A stretch of DNA of 64,000 bases, taken from positions 26,861,840 to 26,925,839 of the forward strand of contig CM070628.1 of NCBI GenBank assembly GCA_036346255.1, given 5' to 3'. Source of the stretch: Ampelocalamus luodianensis (lineage: Eukaryota > Streptophyta > Magnoliopsida > Poales > Poaceae). Shown here in pieces: positions 33,951 to 47,200 of this stretch (position 1 is the first letter of the stretch; each line of letters starts with the position of its first letter). A program made the position numbers and the translations under genes. Below the pieces are notes generated by a model. That model was not told where the DNA came from. It saw only the letters and a program-made list of their open reading frames with translations, and made no database searches.

Positions 33951-35002
33951 AGACCGAATCGACAAACAGTTCAAGACAGATTTGAGAAAAGATTGAATTG
34001 TTGTAATTTGCTCCAAATTGTCACACAATCAATCAAACAAATATCTTTGGAGCATTTTCAACTTATATATCCCTTTAAAATCCAACCCTCAAATAGTTTT
34101 TATAAAATAATCTTTTGTTTTCGCAATTGAAATCGTATTTTCGATAATTTCCACAAAAAGAACCAAATTGAGCATTTGAAGTAGTCTATAGCATCCAATT
34201 GCATGTATGAGTTATAAATACCATCATGGACCTATTCATGTGAATAATTTAGGTTCAAATGGCTAAACTCACTTAAGTGCTAGAAAGTGACTTTTATGGT
34301 TAAGCTAGTATTTTGAATGAGTTTCGAAATCGAATAACTTTTGATGAGTTGGTCTTTTGGAGATCATTTGAATACCAAAAATGTTTAGAGTAGCCAACTC
34401 TAGAATTTTCTTTTTGGGACGATGGTCAAATTTCTTTTAGACTAGATTTTACACAAACATCTAGTTTAGGTCAAAAATAAGATTTTATGATCTAGAATTT
34501 TGGATAGAAACTCATTTTCACTTAAAATAGGTTTTTCTTGAACCAAAGCCATTTGTAAACATTTGAAATACATTTGTATACATTTTGCAACTAATTTTTC
34601 AAAGGATATATTAATAATTTTAAATTTTTGACTTTTGGCTAAAAGGCTTAATTTTGGAAAACATTATTAGCACTTAATTAATTTGGGCACACTTTGGGAC
34701 GTGATATACATGTAAATGATTTAGCACTCTCCCATAATGTGCCACTACCAACTTGCTCAAGATTTTAATAAACAAGATTAAGCATGAGAGCAAGAACAAC
34801 CTTTTTAAGATTTTCATGAAATGCAACCTACACAAGGCAAAGGTCTAGATACTTCAATGTAAGTACTTGTTACCGAATTAGCATTGGCTTATGATATGAT
34901 ATGATTATCCTCAAGTTTGGTTCCATTATTGATATATGGTGAATTTCATCTCTTCATGTGTGAGCCAAACTTCCGATGCATCTCCAAGTACCTATTAAGC
35001 AT
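33951..35002 (-). other. AT-rich spacer between gag and the extra ORF
   Basis: No open frame of note on either strand and no RT, integrase or protease motif, even in fragments. Pol would be expected here in an autonomous Sirevirus. Confidence 0.6.
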
Positions 35003-35618
35003 TTAAGCGCATTTGGTACCCAATACATGGTTGGGTCCACGAATGTTAGTCACAATACTTTTGGACACCCAAATGGCCCTAGCATTAGTTTTATGTAAAC
35101 TAACATTTCTAGCAAACACATTTCCATTTATATCCTTCCTAAGCATATAATGATCATTATAGATAGTTGGCTTAGTAGTGATACCTTTCGGACATTCCTT
35201 ACTAAAATGTCCTTTTTCCCGGCAATTGTAGCAAGTAGGACATTTGCTTCCCTTTGATGTCTTCTTTTCTTGCTTATTGTCGGCTTGTCTCTTCATTGAA
35301 TGTCTTAGCTTGACATCCTTTTGATTTGGGCACACCGAGGCAATGTGACCATTTTTGTTAGGGCACACGGAGGCGATGTGACCCTTCTCAAAACATCCAA
35401 AGCATTTAATATTCGAGTATTTCTTTTCTTTTTGCTTTGGGATGCTCTTCACCTTCTTCTTGGCGATGAAACCAAGTCCTCTTTGATAATCTTCCTTATT
35501 AGGGCATTTTGAGGAGAGGTGGCCCTTTTGATGACAATCAAAGCACTTGATGTTCTTGTTGTGTCTTTGATTGTGTCTCATCTTGCTATTTTCCCTTTTC
35601 TTGGGAGTGAAGCCGATT
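35003..35618 (-). pseudogene. C-terminal part of gag (zinc knuckles), Sirevirus-like element
   Basis: Encodes the nucleocapsid part of gag. There are three complete CX2CX4HX4C knuckles (CFDCHQKGHLSSKC, CFGCFEKGHIASVC, CYNCREKGHFSKEC) and one half-knuckle (NGHIASVC) made by a short local duplication next to the second. A tail with YNDHYMLRKD and GPNHV follows, typical of the gag end before pol in Sireviruses. The open frame extends on the right into the nested LTR up to 35,665, but those residues are not native. The upstream half of the gene is at 47,225-48,263, separated by the Tekay element; frames agree across the insertion once one TSD copy is ignored (1,039 + 611 nt = 550 codons including stop). 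Confidence 0.85.
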
Positions 35619-38600
35619 TGTCGGGACCCAAAAATACAATTCTGGACCCTCTGTGTATTCTGCACTAGTCCAGGATCACGCTAGTGCACACAGTGGTAAC
35701 ATAGGTGAATATCAATCCACACAAACGAAATATAACATAAACGAATAGTTTGAGTAACAACTTAGAGTTTTGACCTTAAGGTCGGGTTACAACTTATTGG
35801 CCACGCAGGCTAACACTAAAGAAATACCGCAATGAACGAAATAAACTCCGCAAACTCCAATCAAGACACCACAGCAAACCGATCGATCGATGACCTAGCG
35901 ATCAACCTTCTTCCACAAACTCCTCCTCGAAAGCAAAGAAGACTCCTCCACTTCGTAGGTTTGGGCGCAAGTTTACAACAAGCGTGAGTACACAAATCAG
36001 ACTGCAAATCATACCACGAATGCAATATATATATGCAGCTTATTCCAAAGGAATGGCTTGTGGTTATTTTGCAAAATGCAACATTTGCAATTGAATATGA
36101 ATAATAGATTGAAAGCATAAGTTAAAACAAATAGGCAATAATAATTTATCGCTTGTTTCACAAAGACACACAACTAAACCGATTTATTCACACGCCATAT
36201 GATTGAGATCACACAGCTCCCAATCCCACATTTTATGAACACTACCCTCATGTGAAATCCTCGAGCGTTGTCCATGACCGAGGACGCGGCTATTCGAATA
36301 GATTGATTAACACTCGCAGAGGTTTGTACACTTTACCCACACGATACAACTAGTGTAGCTAGCACCGATCGTAACATAACAGCTCGAAACTTCGCCTCAA
36401 CATTGACGTTCTTAATCACACAATCCCATATCACAAAGCTTAACCTATCCACCGAACCCCAATGTTGAAACTCCGTAACCTACTAAGTTAGGCCTGTCAC
36501 TGCACATGTGGTCGTGCAAAGATAGCTCGCCAATGTCGCACAAAGTTAAGTCCTTAATTGACCAAGGCAAGACTTCCAGCTTTTCTAACTAAACCACACG
36601 ATAAATCCCAATCACAAAGCCACCTGTTCACACAAGATTCACCACTTGCCTCGCCTAAACCTTTACCACCCATTTGGTTTAGTGCAACACATGCCATCAC
36701 GAGTAATAGCACACAAAGACACACAGCTTTATCACACGCCCATAGTCACTTAGTCATATTTAATATTCGCAACTCACATGAGATGACGACTGTAGCATGG
36801 CTAAGCAATTCTAGTCATTCTAACCCACCATGTTGGCAATATGCTAATACCAACTAAGTAATTAACCAATCTAGGCGACAAAATATCAAGGTATACAAGT
36901 AGGCAAGGCTAACATAACAAGTTGGATCAATAACTAGCCCAAAACATTTAAATACATAATTAAAGTAAATGCAATAATTTAACACAATGTAATTTGGGAA
37001 AACTGGGATTCAATATGATCAAAGGTATGACTTGCCTTGGAAAAGGTCTATGTACTGGTCTTGAACTTGGTTGAAGCCTTCTTCAACGAAACTCCCAAGT
37101 ATCGACGCTCACGCACAAACGAAACGAGAACAAACAAAACAAATAAATAACAGAGGCAAACAAACTCCAAAAATAAATAAAAATCTCAGATAGCTAGATC
37201 TTGAATTTAGACAAATTTAGAAATTTGAATGGGCTCAATCGGAGTTAGGATGCAAAAGTTATGAGCTTTGGAAGTTTGAAATTACATAAAATGCTGAAAA
37301 TCAGATTTTATGAATTTACTGAATTATTTTCCTAAAGGAAAATCAGATTTATTGCGCAACGCCACGCCAAAAACTTTCGACGGGTGATCGTGGATCCGGC
37401 TGTGGGTCCCACTGCCGCTGGCTCGCTCACGGTAGACTAAGTCTACCGAGCCTCGGTTCGGGGATCCCGTGGACAGCCCACGGTGCACCCACGCGGTCGC
37501 CACGCAGTGACACGCCGCGCACGCCGATCCGGCGGTGAGGTGGCTCGCCACGCGGCCGCCACGCCGTGTCGGCGGCATCGAGCGCGTGGCGGCGACAACG
37601 GCGAGCGGCGGCTCGTCGGCGCGAGTGGCACCGTGGTGTAGCCGAGACTATTGCGCACCTAATGGGCTAACTCCGTGGTCGAGGTGCAACGAAGCGCCGC
37701 GGCGAGCGGCGGCGGCGAGATGGTGCGCTTTTGCCGAACGGAGTTCGACGATGTTCCGTGAAACGGAGGCCACTAGGTGTAGCCCTTGCTTGTGCGATGC
37801 CGTGGTGCGGATGATGATGACCCGCGCACCGACGCCGCAGAGGGCTCACCGGAGTTGGCGACGAAAGAACCCTAAAACCAAAAATGGCGCGCAGGATCCT
37901 CGGGTGGAGCTAGGTGGGGTTTCATGCGCTCAACAAAGTAACCTCGGGGCTTTTATAGGGGCCGGAGGGGCTAGGTGGCGTGGCGGCGGTGAAACCCTAG
38001 AGGAGTCCGAGACGGCACGGTTGATCTCGGTTTAAAAGGAAACCGGATTTGATTTCAACCAAACAAGTACGGGGAGATAGGGGATAAGATTTGACACGCT
38101 TTCTAGAAAGGTTTTAGTTGGAAAGGGTGTGTTGTCGGACGGAGCTGGAGCTCCTAGCAATGGCGACCGAGCGAGCTTGCGCGAGGAGGAAGACGAGCGA
38201 GGAGGACGAAGGCCTGACACGCGGACCTCGCCGACGGCATTGAGGCGTACACGGCGCGGCGAAGGCTCTCGCAGGGGCAAGCCGCAGCGGCACAAGGCGG
38301 AAAGCGGTTGGGCCGAGGATTCGCCCGAGAGGATTCTGAGATTTTAGATAGGTTTTTCATTTTAGAAAATACTGTAAAATCAAATAAGCAATAGAAAATA
38401 GCAAATGAACTCAAAAATTCTAGAAAATCTAGAAAATATATCTGAGCACATAGAACCCAAATAAAATAGTTTTGGCTATTGTCAAGTTGGGATTATTCAC
38501 ATTAAATGTTTTTATTATAAAGTCCAATATTAAGCTTTTGAATTAAATTCAAATAAATCCAAATGGTGAATTTTTCCTACTAACTATTTAAAAGATTTTA

Positions 38601-38623
38601 AAACTCAAAATTGGGATGTTACA
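35619..38623 (-). repeat. 3' LTR of the nested Tekay-type element
   Basis: 3,005 bp; left edge TGTCGGGACCC, right edge TTGGGATGTTACA. Closely similar to 44,214-47,224 apart from small indels. It contains a minus TATA box at 37,950-37,957. GC-rich ORFs at 37,324-38,347 are chance. Confidence 0.92.
37950..37957 (-). promoter_or_regulatory. TATA box of the nested element's left LTR
   Basis: The minus strand reads TATAAAAG in CCCCTATAAAAGCCCC context. It is conserved at 46,545-46,552 in the other LTR. Confidence 0.7.
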
Positions 38624-38637
38624 AACCTCCCCTTAAA
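38624..38637 (-). other. Polypurine tract of the nested Tekay-type element
   Basis: The minus strand reads TTTAAGGGGAGGTT, directly abutting the TGTAACATCC start of the 3' LTR. Confidence 0.8.
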
Positions 38638-38661
38638 GGAATCTCACCCCGAGATTCAAAG

Positions 38662-39960
38662 CTAGCTAGAGAAAAGGCTAGGAAACTCGGCTTTCAGCTC
38701 TTCTTCACGCTCCCACGTTGTTTCTCCTTCCGAGTGGTTGCTCCACCGAACCTTGCAAAACGAATGCCTTGCTTCTCGTGAGGCGCTCACGACATCCAAG
38801 ATCTTGACCGCTGCTCCTTGTAGGTAAGATCCTCTTTCAAAACAATTGATTCCAACGGGCTTGCTCTTCTCGCACACGAAGACACTTCTTCAATCGCGAG
38901 ACATGAAAGACATCATGTACTCGCTAACGATCGCGTAGCTCCAATCGGTAAGCAACTTCCTCTCGCGCTCCAAAATCTTGAACGCCCAACATACCTAGGG
39001 GCAAGCTTCCTTTGGCATGAAACCTTTGACGCCTAAGCGGGTCACCAAGATAGACAAAATCTTCTCGCTCAAATCGAGATCTCGACGGCGTTATCGGCGA
39101 TAACTCTTCGCTTTGATCGGGCTATCTTCAATCTTTCTCTGATCATAGCAACCTGTTCTTCTGCCTCTTGAATGATATCTGGCCCGAACACTGTACGCTC
39201 AGCTGTCTCTGACCAATTTAACGGGGTTCGGCAGGCACGGCCATACAAAGCTTCAAATGGCGACATTTGCAGACTGGCTTGGTAACTGTTGTTGTACGAG
39301 AACTCTGCATACGGCAAACTTTTATCCCACTTGGCAGCATTAGCTAGAGCACAAGCTCTCAGCATATCCTCCAATATCTGATTAACTCTTTCAGTCTGTC
39401 CATCTGTCTGTGGATGATATGCAGTACTGAAATTCAGATGGGTACCCAATGCTTCATGCAAACTCTGCCAAAAGCGAGAGGTGAACTGAGATCTCGACCG
39501 ACACTATTTTCTTGGGCACTCCATGCAAACCGACACTCTGGTCATGTACAACTCGCAAGGCGATCTCCGAGTACGTGGTTTTGATCGCGAAAATGTGCGA
39601 CCTGGTCAATCGATCAACTATTACCCGCATCGAATCGTAACTCGCTTGGGTCTTGGTAAACCGTGATGAAATCCATCCCGATTTCTTCCCACTTCCATTC
39701 CGAATCTTCGCGGTTGCAGAAACTCGCTGGTCTCTCGTGTTCGCTTTATTTTCTCGACAGTGTCGACAAGGCCACGAACTCGCGATTCTCGCTTCAAATT
39801 TGGCCACCAAAATTTGGTCTTAACATCCCGGTACATCTTGGTACTTCCAGATGAATCGAATACTTTGAGTCATGGGCTTTTAAGATTAATCGTTTTAGAC
39901 CATCGATATCCGTACACAGATACGACCATTAATCCAGTATGTCTTGATCATCCTTGGTGA
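38662..39960 (-). pseudogene. Integrase of the nested Tekay-type element (frame-broken)
   Basis: Pieces in order on the minus strand: the zinc-binding end (KTKFWWPNLKRE, about 39,790-39,840); the core with YDSMRVIVDRLTRSHIFAIK and HGVPKKIV (39,454-39,660); then in another frame the region holding the catalytic Glu, NFSTAYHPQTDGQTERVNQI and FSYNNSYQASLQMSPFEALY (39,069-39,461); and finally the C-terminal chromodomain-like module FCKVRWSNHSEGETTWERE (about 38,670-38,780). Near 39,490-39,510, where the second Asp motif SDRGSQFT is expected, the sequence is scrambled by small deletions. The role is cDNA insertion. The chromodomain-like tail supports the Tekay/Del chromovirus clade. Confidence 0.85.
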
Positions 39961-41480
39961 AATCTTTGAATTTTCCTTCGCCATTTTGATTTTGATCTCT
40001 CGACAACACGGATCCTTTGGTTGTGCTTCACTAATCCGCTTCTCAAGGTAGATCTGATTTCCAAATTGGCTATAAGTCCTTCTGACGCAACTTCTAGCTT
40101 TAGCTTCAAATTCTTCATAAAGTTCTGGCAACTTTCCTTTACTTCCAAAGCATTGCAAAGAACTCTTACGACTTAGAGCGCCTTCAACTACGCTGGCTTT
40201 CCTGATGGTAGTGGATTCCAAGATTGTAATCCTGATCAATTCCAACCATCTTCTCTGCCTCATATTCAGATCTGATCGAGTAAAGATGTACTTTGCACTT
40301 TTATGATCTGGTAGACTTCACAATGACACATGAGGTAATGACGCTAAATCTTTAAAGCATGCACTACGGCAATAATTCCGCATCATGAGTAGGTAATTCT
40401 CCTCGTGAGGTCTCAATTGTCTTGACGCATAAGTTTACGCCTCTTCCTTCCCGCATCAGACACATCCTAATCCTTGACGCTAAGCATCACAATAGATATC
40501 AAATCCTTGCGAATATCCGCAAAATCAAGACCGGGCCGAGGTCAAGCGCTTTAACTCACGAAAACTTTCTCACAGCCGGAGTCCAAGTGAACTTTTTCTC
40601 CTTCTTCAACAATTGCGTAAGAGGCTTAGCAATCGATGAGAATCTTCGATAAAACGGCGGTAATAACTCGCCATCCCCAAGAAATCGCGAACTGGGTTAC
40701 GCCTTGGCCGTCCTGTAATATCGCTTTACTTTTCCCGGTCAATCGCTACTCCATCGGCGTCATAACATGGCCAAGGAAATCCACTTCCTTCTTCCAAAAG
40801 TCACACTTACCGAACTTGGCATATAACCGATGCTCCCCGAGTTTCTCCAAAATTAACCTCGTGTGTTCTCACATGTTCCTCCTCCGATTTAGAATAAACC
40901 GAATATCGCCAATGAACACCACTACAAACTTGTCCGTATTCCATGAAGACTTTGTTCATCATGTTCATGAAGTAAGTCGGGCATTTGTTAGCCCAAATGA
41001 CATGACCAAGAACTCATAATGTCCATACCGCTGAGAAAGCGGTCTTTGGTATATCCTCAGGCGATCTTCAATCGATGGTAGCCCGATCGCAAGTCGATCT
41101 TTGAGAACACTCCGCTCCTTCATCCGGTCGAATGATCATCTATTCGGCGTGGATACTTATTCTTGATAGTGACCTCGTTGAGAGAACGGTAGTCGATACA
41201 CATCCTCATGCTTCCGCCTTTCTTCTTGACGAACAAGACCGTGCTCCCCACGGTGACTAACTTGGTCTTACGAAACCTTTCGAGGAGTTCTTCAATCGCT
41301 TCTTCATTTCGCTAACTCGCCACCGGCATTCGATAAGGTCGCTTAGAAATTGGCGCTGTCTCTCGCACTAGATCGATGACGAACTCGATGTCACGATCCG
41401 TGGCATTCCGTAACTCTTCCGAAACACATCCGTACTCTCGACTATTGGTACATCCTCCAATGCAATGGTCTTCGATTGTT
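39961..41480 (-). pseudogene. RT and RNase H of the nested Tekay-type element (heavily broken)
   Basis: No ORF over about 130 codons survives, but minus-strand translation in changing frames gives RT landmarks. A KKGGSMRMCIDYRSLNE-type reading is at about 41,160-41,225, and the region after RT that normally reads as the LxAKxxKCxF motif is at about 40,790-40,820. RNase H should occupy about 40,200-40,700, with the zinc-binding approach to integrase after it. I cannot point to an intact FDDI motif. Many breaks lie at places where CTG or CAG would be expected. Confidence 0.65.
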
Positions 41481-41805
41481 TACTAGCAAGTGTCCTTCAC
41501 GAATCGATGTGGCTAGAAACTCCACTTTCCTTCCATCAAGATTTCAACCGCTACGTTTCTGCCACAATCCAAACACGCCTTTGTGCTTGATAGCCAATCC
41601 ATGCCAAGAATGACATCTAGGTCCGGGTGTCTAGAACAATTAAGTTGGCTAGAAACTCAACTCCACTATGAGTAACTTAGCTCCTAAACAACCCACTCTA
41701 GAGCTTAGCTCGCTCCGCGATTGAACTAATAAAGTATGCTTGTTGTATAGCCTCCAACTTGTTCTTAGTTGCAAAACCTGCATACAAAAGAATGCGGCTC
41801 CGTAA
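41481..41805 (-). pseudogene. Aspartic protease region of the nested Tekay-type element
   Basis: Just after gag (in minus orientation) the reading ASVLFDYGAAFFCM, at about 41,770-41,820, is a decayed form of the protease active site (LFDSGATHSF type). A later stretch near 41,580-41,610 reads like the GLAIKHKGVFG segment that follows it. The active-site Ser after Asp is lost. Confidence 0.55.
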
Positions 41806-43000
41806 TCAAACAAAACTGATGCGGGTATCGACTAACCAGAACTTACCCAAGACGACGCCCGTGCTTCCTCGGCTCCTTCCAGTGGTGACGGGTTGACACG
41901 CCTCGACCACGGATCGCGCCTCCTCCCGGCTGGTTGGGGCTTGAAAGTTCCTCTGGTGACCCGTGCCGGGTCTTAGTCGGCGTAGCTCCAAGGTTGAAAC
42001 GAATCGGAGTGATCGTTCTCCGTGGACACCGACGGCATAGTGGCCCGGCCGACGGCAAGTATAGCACACCCTGGCTCTTGCGACTTGTTGACCGTTGAAT
42101 TCGCTGGTCTGGCGCGGCGCGAGTGTTCGAGCAACCGGACGAGGTGCCGAGGTTGGTGCGTGTGTCCCGCGGAGTTCTCGGAGGAAACCGTTGAACCGCG
42201 TGGCACCGCCCTGCTCTCTGCTGGAATTGCCGCCTCCTCGCCGATCATCCTCGCTTGCGATTGTCTTCCAGCCTCTGCGCTTATCCTCCATGACTAAAGC
42301 TTTATTGATCAATTCTGAAAGTCGTGAAGGTATGTGCAAGGAGGTTGACCAAGTCCAGTTGTTCACCCCTTCAGAAACGATCGCGAGCCTTGTCTGCTGC
42401 AACATCTTCAAAGATAGCGAGCAAGTTGTGAGAACTTGTTGAGATAGTCGACACCGATGCTTCCTTGCTTTAGGGCACTAAATTCATCTTTCTTTAGTTC
42501 AATAATTCCTCTCGTACGTGGTAACGCGAATGTCAGAGAGAATTCCTCCCAAGTGATATTCTCGGGTGCCTCATGAGCGCCGCAGGTTCTCCCACCATTC
42601 TCGCCGCAATGCCCTCCAACCGTGGGAGGCATAGAGAACTTTTTCATGATCGCCGCATTGAGTGATCAGCAACTTCCTTTCAATCACCCGGCCAATCGCC
42701 GCCTTCCACAGTGAGACATGTCCGTAAATGTTGGTGGACGAGTCCTCGCGAATTCTCGCAAGTTTGATGGTCCATGGTGACCATGAGCACCGGGCTCCAT
42801 GCCGTGATTGTTGTTGTTATTGTTCGTTGTGCATGGCTTGCATCCGAGTCATCATGGTATGCATCAACCGTGTCTCGTGCTGCCATAAAAGACCCAAAGT
42901 TCTCGCAGATCTATCAAGGGGCCGTGGCGAATCGCTCTCGTTGTCGGGTTGTCCATCGCTTGTCGTGCCGGGTACCAACCACTTGCAATCGTCAGCGAGT
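41806..43000 (-). pseudogene. gag of the nested Tekay-type element (broken)
   Basis: The capsid section reads WEEFSLTFALPRTRG, then KKDEFSALKQGSIGVDYLNKF (42,408-42,560), the standard gypsy gag signature. In another frame, 42,411 to 41,806 continues with a basic linker and a zinc knuckle beginning CYTCRRPGHYAV. The last Cys of the knuckle is lost through a frameshift directly after it. The part upstream of 42,650 is degenerate. gag forms the particle and binds RNA. Confidence 0.75.
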
Positions 43001-43266
43001 TGTAACTATCTCGCGAAGCTTCAGGGTTAGATAAGGTAGCAAGCATGGGGTGAGTTAAGAACTAAGCGGGATTGGTTAAACCCAACAACAATCGAGAGAA
43101 CCAAAAGCAACTTTATTACTTAAGAACTTAGCATGGCTTGCAACAGATGCCTAAAGGCCTTTGCACTCATACTCCCACTCAAAGAAAATAGAGAACCTAA
43201 GCACACAATCTAACGCCTAAAGGGCGACACGACTAGGCTTAGATCGACGCGCTAACACACTAAGCC

Positions 43267-43842
43267 TCAATCATGCAACCTAGGCCTTAGCGAACTCGGG
43301 CCACGAGGTAACCTCCACAACCACGCACTGTGCTCTCGCCGCCAGACCTTGAACTGTGGCCGGCATTCGCAAATCGATCCCGTGCCCGAATCGTGCAACA
43401 GAACAGCGCCGATGGCGCGACAGTTCTCTCTGGTTCGCCCACCTCCTCCGGATCTTCTCGATTCTTCATGTTCTTCTAGATCTTCTTCCTCTTCTTGGTC
43501 CGCCTCGTGGTGGGCGCCCGCATCTCTTCCAGATGGCGATCTTCTTCGCCTTGTGCGTGCTCTTGTAGGCACTGCTCAGATCGCCATCATCTCCATGGAT
43601 TCCTCTTGGGCGACGACGCACGGGGCGAGGTGTACCATCGTGGCATCTTCTTCTCCTCCGTGGATGGATAGTGTGCGTAGCTCCACAATGGCCGCCTGGG
43701 TGGTAGCGAAGACGGTTCTTGCAACTCGCGCATGTAGATGTGGCAGATCCGGCATGGCCAGCGCGACGATTCCTCGTATTCCTTCACTCCAAGTGATCCT
43801 CCCGACGGAGATGTTCAGCGGCCGGCTTGCCTTGGTGTTCAT
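43267..43842 (-). pseudogene. ORF upstream of gag in the nested element (unknown function)
   Basis: Two minus-strand ORFs lie upstream of gag: 43,842-43,576, with MPDLPHLHARVARTVFATTQ and VELRTLSIHGGEED, and 43,572-43,267, with the acidic run EADQEEEEDLEEHEES followed by RRSGGGGRTREN. They are probably one original reading frame split by a frameshift between 43,572 and 43,576. Some rice gypsy families are known to have an additional ORF before gag. I do not recognise a domain. Confidence 0.45.
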
Positions 43843-44198
43843 CCCGGCGATCGCCGCTTACGATCGCACTCCGCTTATGTCCGCTCCACCACCCGCTTGT
43901 TGCCTCGGCATAACGGACGCATCAAAACCTCCAAGTACTGCAGAGCTTCCAAAGTTCGCGGCAGAACCTCCACAACGCCACCATAGGTCTCATATGCAGG
44001 CATCTCACAAGACATTTAACGGGTAAGAGCAACTTTAAAACAAATGGGAAAGAAAAGATTAAAGCAAAAGTTGAGGCAAGAGAGATATGAGGAGAGTTTA
44101 AGCAATAGGTTACTCTTGCAAGTTAGTTTTCCTTTAGAAAATAGTTTGGACTCTCTAAAACGGCCGATCTAACTAAGGTCAAGACTCTACACAAGATG
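43843..44198 (-). other. Leader of the nested Tekay-type element
   Basis: Sequence between PBS and the upstream ORF. No coding signal of its own. Confidence 0.5.
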
Positions 44199-44209
44199 GC
44201 TCGATACCA
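44199..44209 (-). other. Primer-binding site of the nested element with a 1-nt deletion
   Basis: Plus strand GCTCGATACCA, where the functional site is GCTCTGATACCA (as at 1260-1271 and 48,307-48,318). The T of the CTG is missing. The adjoining LTR edge (expected TGTCGGGACC) is also damaged: CGCCGGACC at 44,214. Confidence 0.75.
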
Positions 44210-44213
44210 CCTC

Positions 44214-47200
44214 CGCCGGACCCAAAAATACACTGACCTTCCGTATTCTGCACTAGTCCAGATCACGCTAGTGCACACAGTGGTAACATAGGTGAATATC
44301 AATCCACACAAACGAAATATAACATAAACGAATAGTTTGAGTAACAACTAGAGTTTTGACCTTAAGGTCGGGTTACAACTTATTAAGCCACGCAGGCTAA
44401 CACTAAAGAAATACTGCAATGAACGAAATAAACTCGCAAACTCCAATCAAAGACACCACAGCAACCGATCGATCGATGACCTAGCGATCAACCTTCTTCC
44501 ACAAACTCCTCCTCGAAGCAAAGCGAAGACTCCTCCACTTCAGAGGTTTGGGCGCAAGTTTTACAACAAGCGTGAGTACACAAATCAGATTGCAAATCAT
44601 ACCACGAATGCAATATATATATGCAAAGCTTATTCCAAAGGAATGGCTTCGTGGTTATTTTGCAAAAATGCAACATTTGCAATTGAATATGAATAATAGA
44701 TTGAAAGCATAAGTTAAAACAAATAGGCAATAATAATTTATCGCTTGTTTCCACAAAGACACACAACTAAACCGATTTATTCACACAACCATATGATTGA
44801 GATCACACAGCCCCAATCCCACATTTTATGAACACTACCCTCATGTGAAATCCCGAGCGTTGTCCATGACCGAGGACGCGCTATTCGAATAGATTGATTA
44901 ACACTCGCAGAGGTTTGTACACTTTACCCACACGATACAACTAGTGTAGCTAGCACCGATCGTAACATAACAGCTCGGAAACTTCGCCTCAACATTGACG
45001 TTTAATCACACACCCCATATCACAAAGCTTAACCTATCCACCGAACCCCAATGTTGAAACTCCAGAACCTACTAAGTTAGGCCTCACACACGACATGTGG
45101 TCGACAAAGATAGCTCGCCAATGTCGCACAAAGTTAAGTCCTTAATTGACCAAGGCAAGACTTCCAGCTTTTCTAACTAAACCACACAGATAAATCCCAA
45201 TCACAAAGCCACCGTTCACACAAAGATCCACCACTTGCCTCGCCTAAATCTTTACCACCCATTTGGTTTAGTGCAACACATGCCATCACGAGTAATAGCA
45301 CACAAGACACACGCTTTATCACACAGCCCATAGTCACTTAGTCATATTTAATATTCGCAACTCACATGAGATGACGACTGTAGCATGGCTAAGCAATTCT
45401 AGTCATTCTAACCCACCATGTTGGCAATATGCTAATACCAACTAAGTAATTAACCAATCTAGGCGACAAAATATCAAGGTATACAAGTAGGCAAGGCTAA
45501 CATAACAAGTTGGATCAATAACTAGCCCAAAACATTTAAATACATAATTAAAGTAAATGCAATAATTTAACACAATGTAATTTGGGAAAACTGGGATTCA
45601 ATATGATCAAAGGTATGACTTGCCTTGGAAAAGGTCTATGTACTGGTCTTGAACTTGGTTGAAGCCTTCTTCAACGAAAACTCCCAAGTATCGACGTCTC
45701 ACGCACAAACGAAACGAGAACAAACAAAACAAATAAATAACAGAGGAAAAACAAACTCCAAAAAATAAATAAAAATCTCAGATAGCTAGATCTTGAATTT
45801 AGACAAATTTAGAAATTTGAATGGGCTCAATCGGAGTTAGGATGCAAAAGTTATGAGCTTTGAAGTTTGAAATTACATAAAATGCTGAAAATCAGATTTT
45901 ATGAATTTATCGAATTATTTTCCTAAAGGAAAATCAGATTTATTGCGCAACGCCACGCCGAAACTTTCGGACGGGTGATCAGGATCCGACAGTGGTCCCA
46001 CTCGCTGCTGGCTCGCCACGGTAGACTAAGTCTCACCGAGCCTCGTTCGGGATCCCGCGGACGCCCACGCAGTGCACCCACGTGGTCGCCACGCAGTGAC
46101 ACGCCGTGCACCGCCGATCCGGCGCGAGGTGGCTCGCCACGCGGCCGCCACGCCAGTCGGCGGCGATCGAGCGCGTGGCGGCGACAACGGCGAAGCGCGC
46201 TCGCTTCGGCGCGAGTGGCACCGTGGTGTAGCCGAGACTATTGCGCACCTAATGGGCTAACTCCGTGGTCGAGGTGCAACGAAGCGCCGCGCGGCGAAGG
46301 GCGCGCGGAGATGGTGCGGCTTTTGCCGAACGAGTTCGACGATGTTCCGTGAAACGGAGGCCACTAGGGTGTAGCCTTTGCTTGCGATGTCGGTGGTGCG
46401 ATGATGATGACCCGCGCAAGACCGACGCGCCGCAGGAGGGCTCACCGAGTTGGCGACGAAAGAACCCTAAAACCAAAAATGGCGCGCAGGATCCTCGGGT
46501 GGAGCTAGGTGGGGTTTCGATGCGCTCAACAAAGTAACCTGGGGCTTTTATAGGGGCCGGAGGGGCTAGGGTGGCGTGCGGCGTGAAACCCTAGAGGAGT
46601 CCGAGACGGCACGGTTGATCTCGGTTTAAAAGGAAACCGATTTGATTTCAACCAAACAAGTACGGGAGATAGGGGATAAGATTTGACACGCTTTCTAGAA
46701 AGGTTTTAGTTGGAAAGGGTGTGTGCTCGACGGAGCCGAGCTCCTAGCAATGGCGATCGAGCGAGCTTGGCGCGAGGAGGAAGACGAGCGAGGAGGACGA
46801 AGGCTCGACACGCGGACCCGCACACGACACAGAGGCGACGGCACATACATGGCGAGGCCTCACGAGGTCAAGCCGCAGCGGCTGCGCAGTGGGAAGCTGG
46901 TTGGGCGGGAGGATTCGCCCGAGAGGATTCTGAGATTTTAGATAGGTTTTTCATTTTAGAAAATACCGAAAAATCAAATAAGCAATAGAAAATAGCAAAT
47001 GAACTCAAAAAATTTAGAAAAATCTAGAAAATATATCTGAGCACATAGAACCCAAATAAAATAGTTTTGGCTATTGTTCAAGTTGGGATTATTCACATTA
47101 AATGTTTTTGATTATAAAGTCCAATATTAAGCTTTTGAATTAAATTCAAATAAATCCAAATGGTGAATTTTTCCCTACTAACTATTTAAAAGATTTTTAA

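Noticed and set aside
37324..38347. GC-rich ORFs in the left Tekay LTR (up to 166 codons)
   Set aside because: The matching LTR at 45,923-46,988 has different, shifted ORFs, so no protein is conserved.
41022..41480. RIP-like C-to-T mutation in the nested pol
   Set aside because: The dominant changes here are small indels around CHG sites, not C-to-T transitions.
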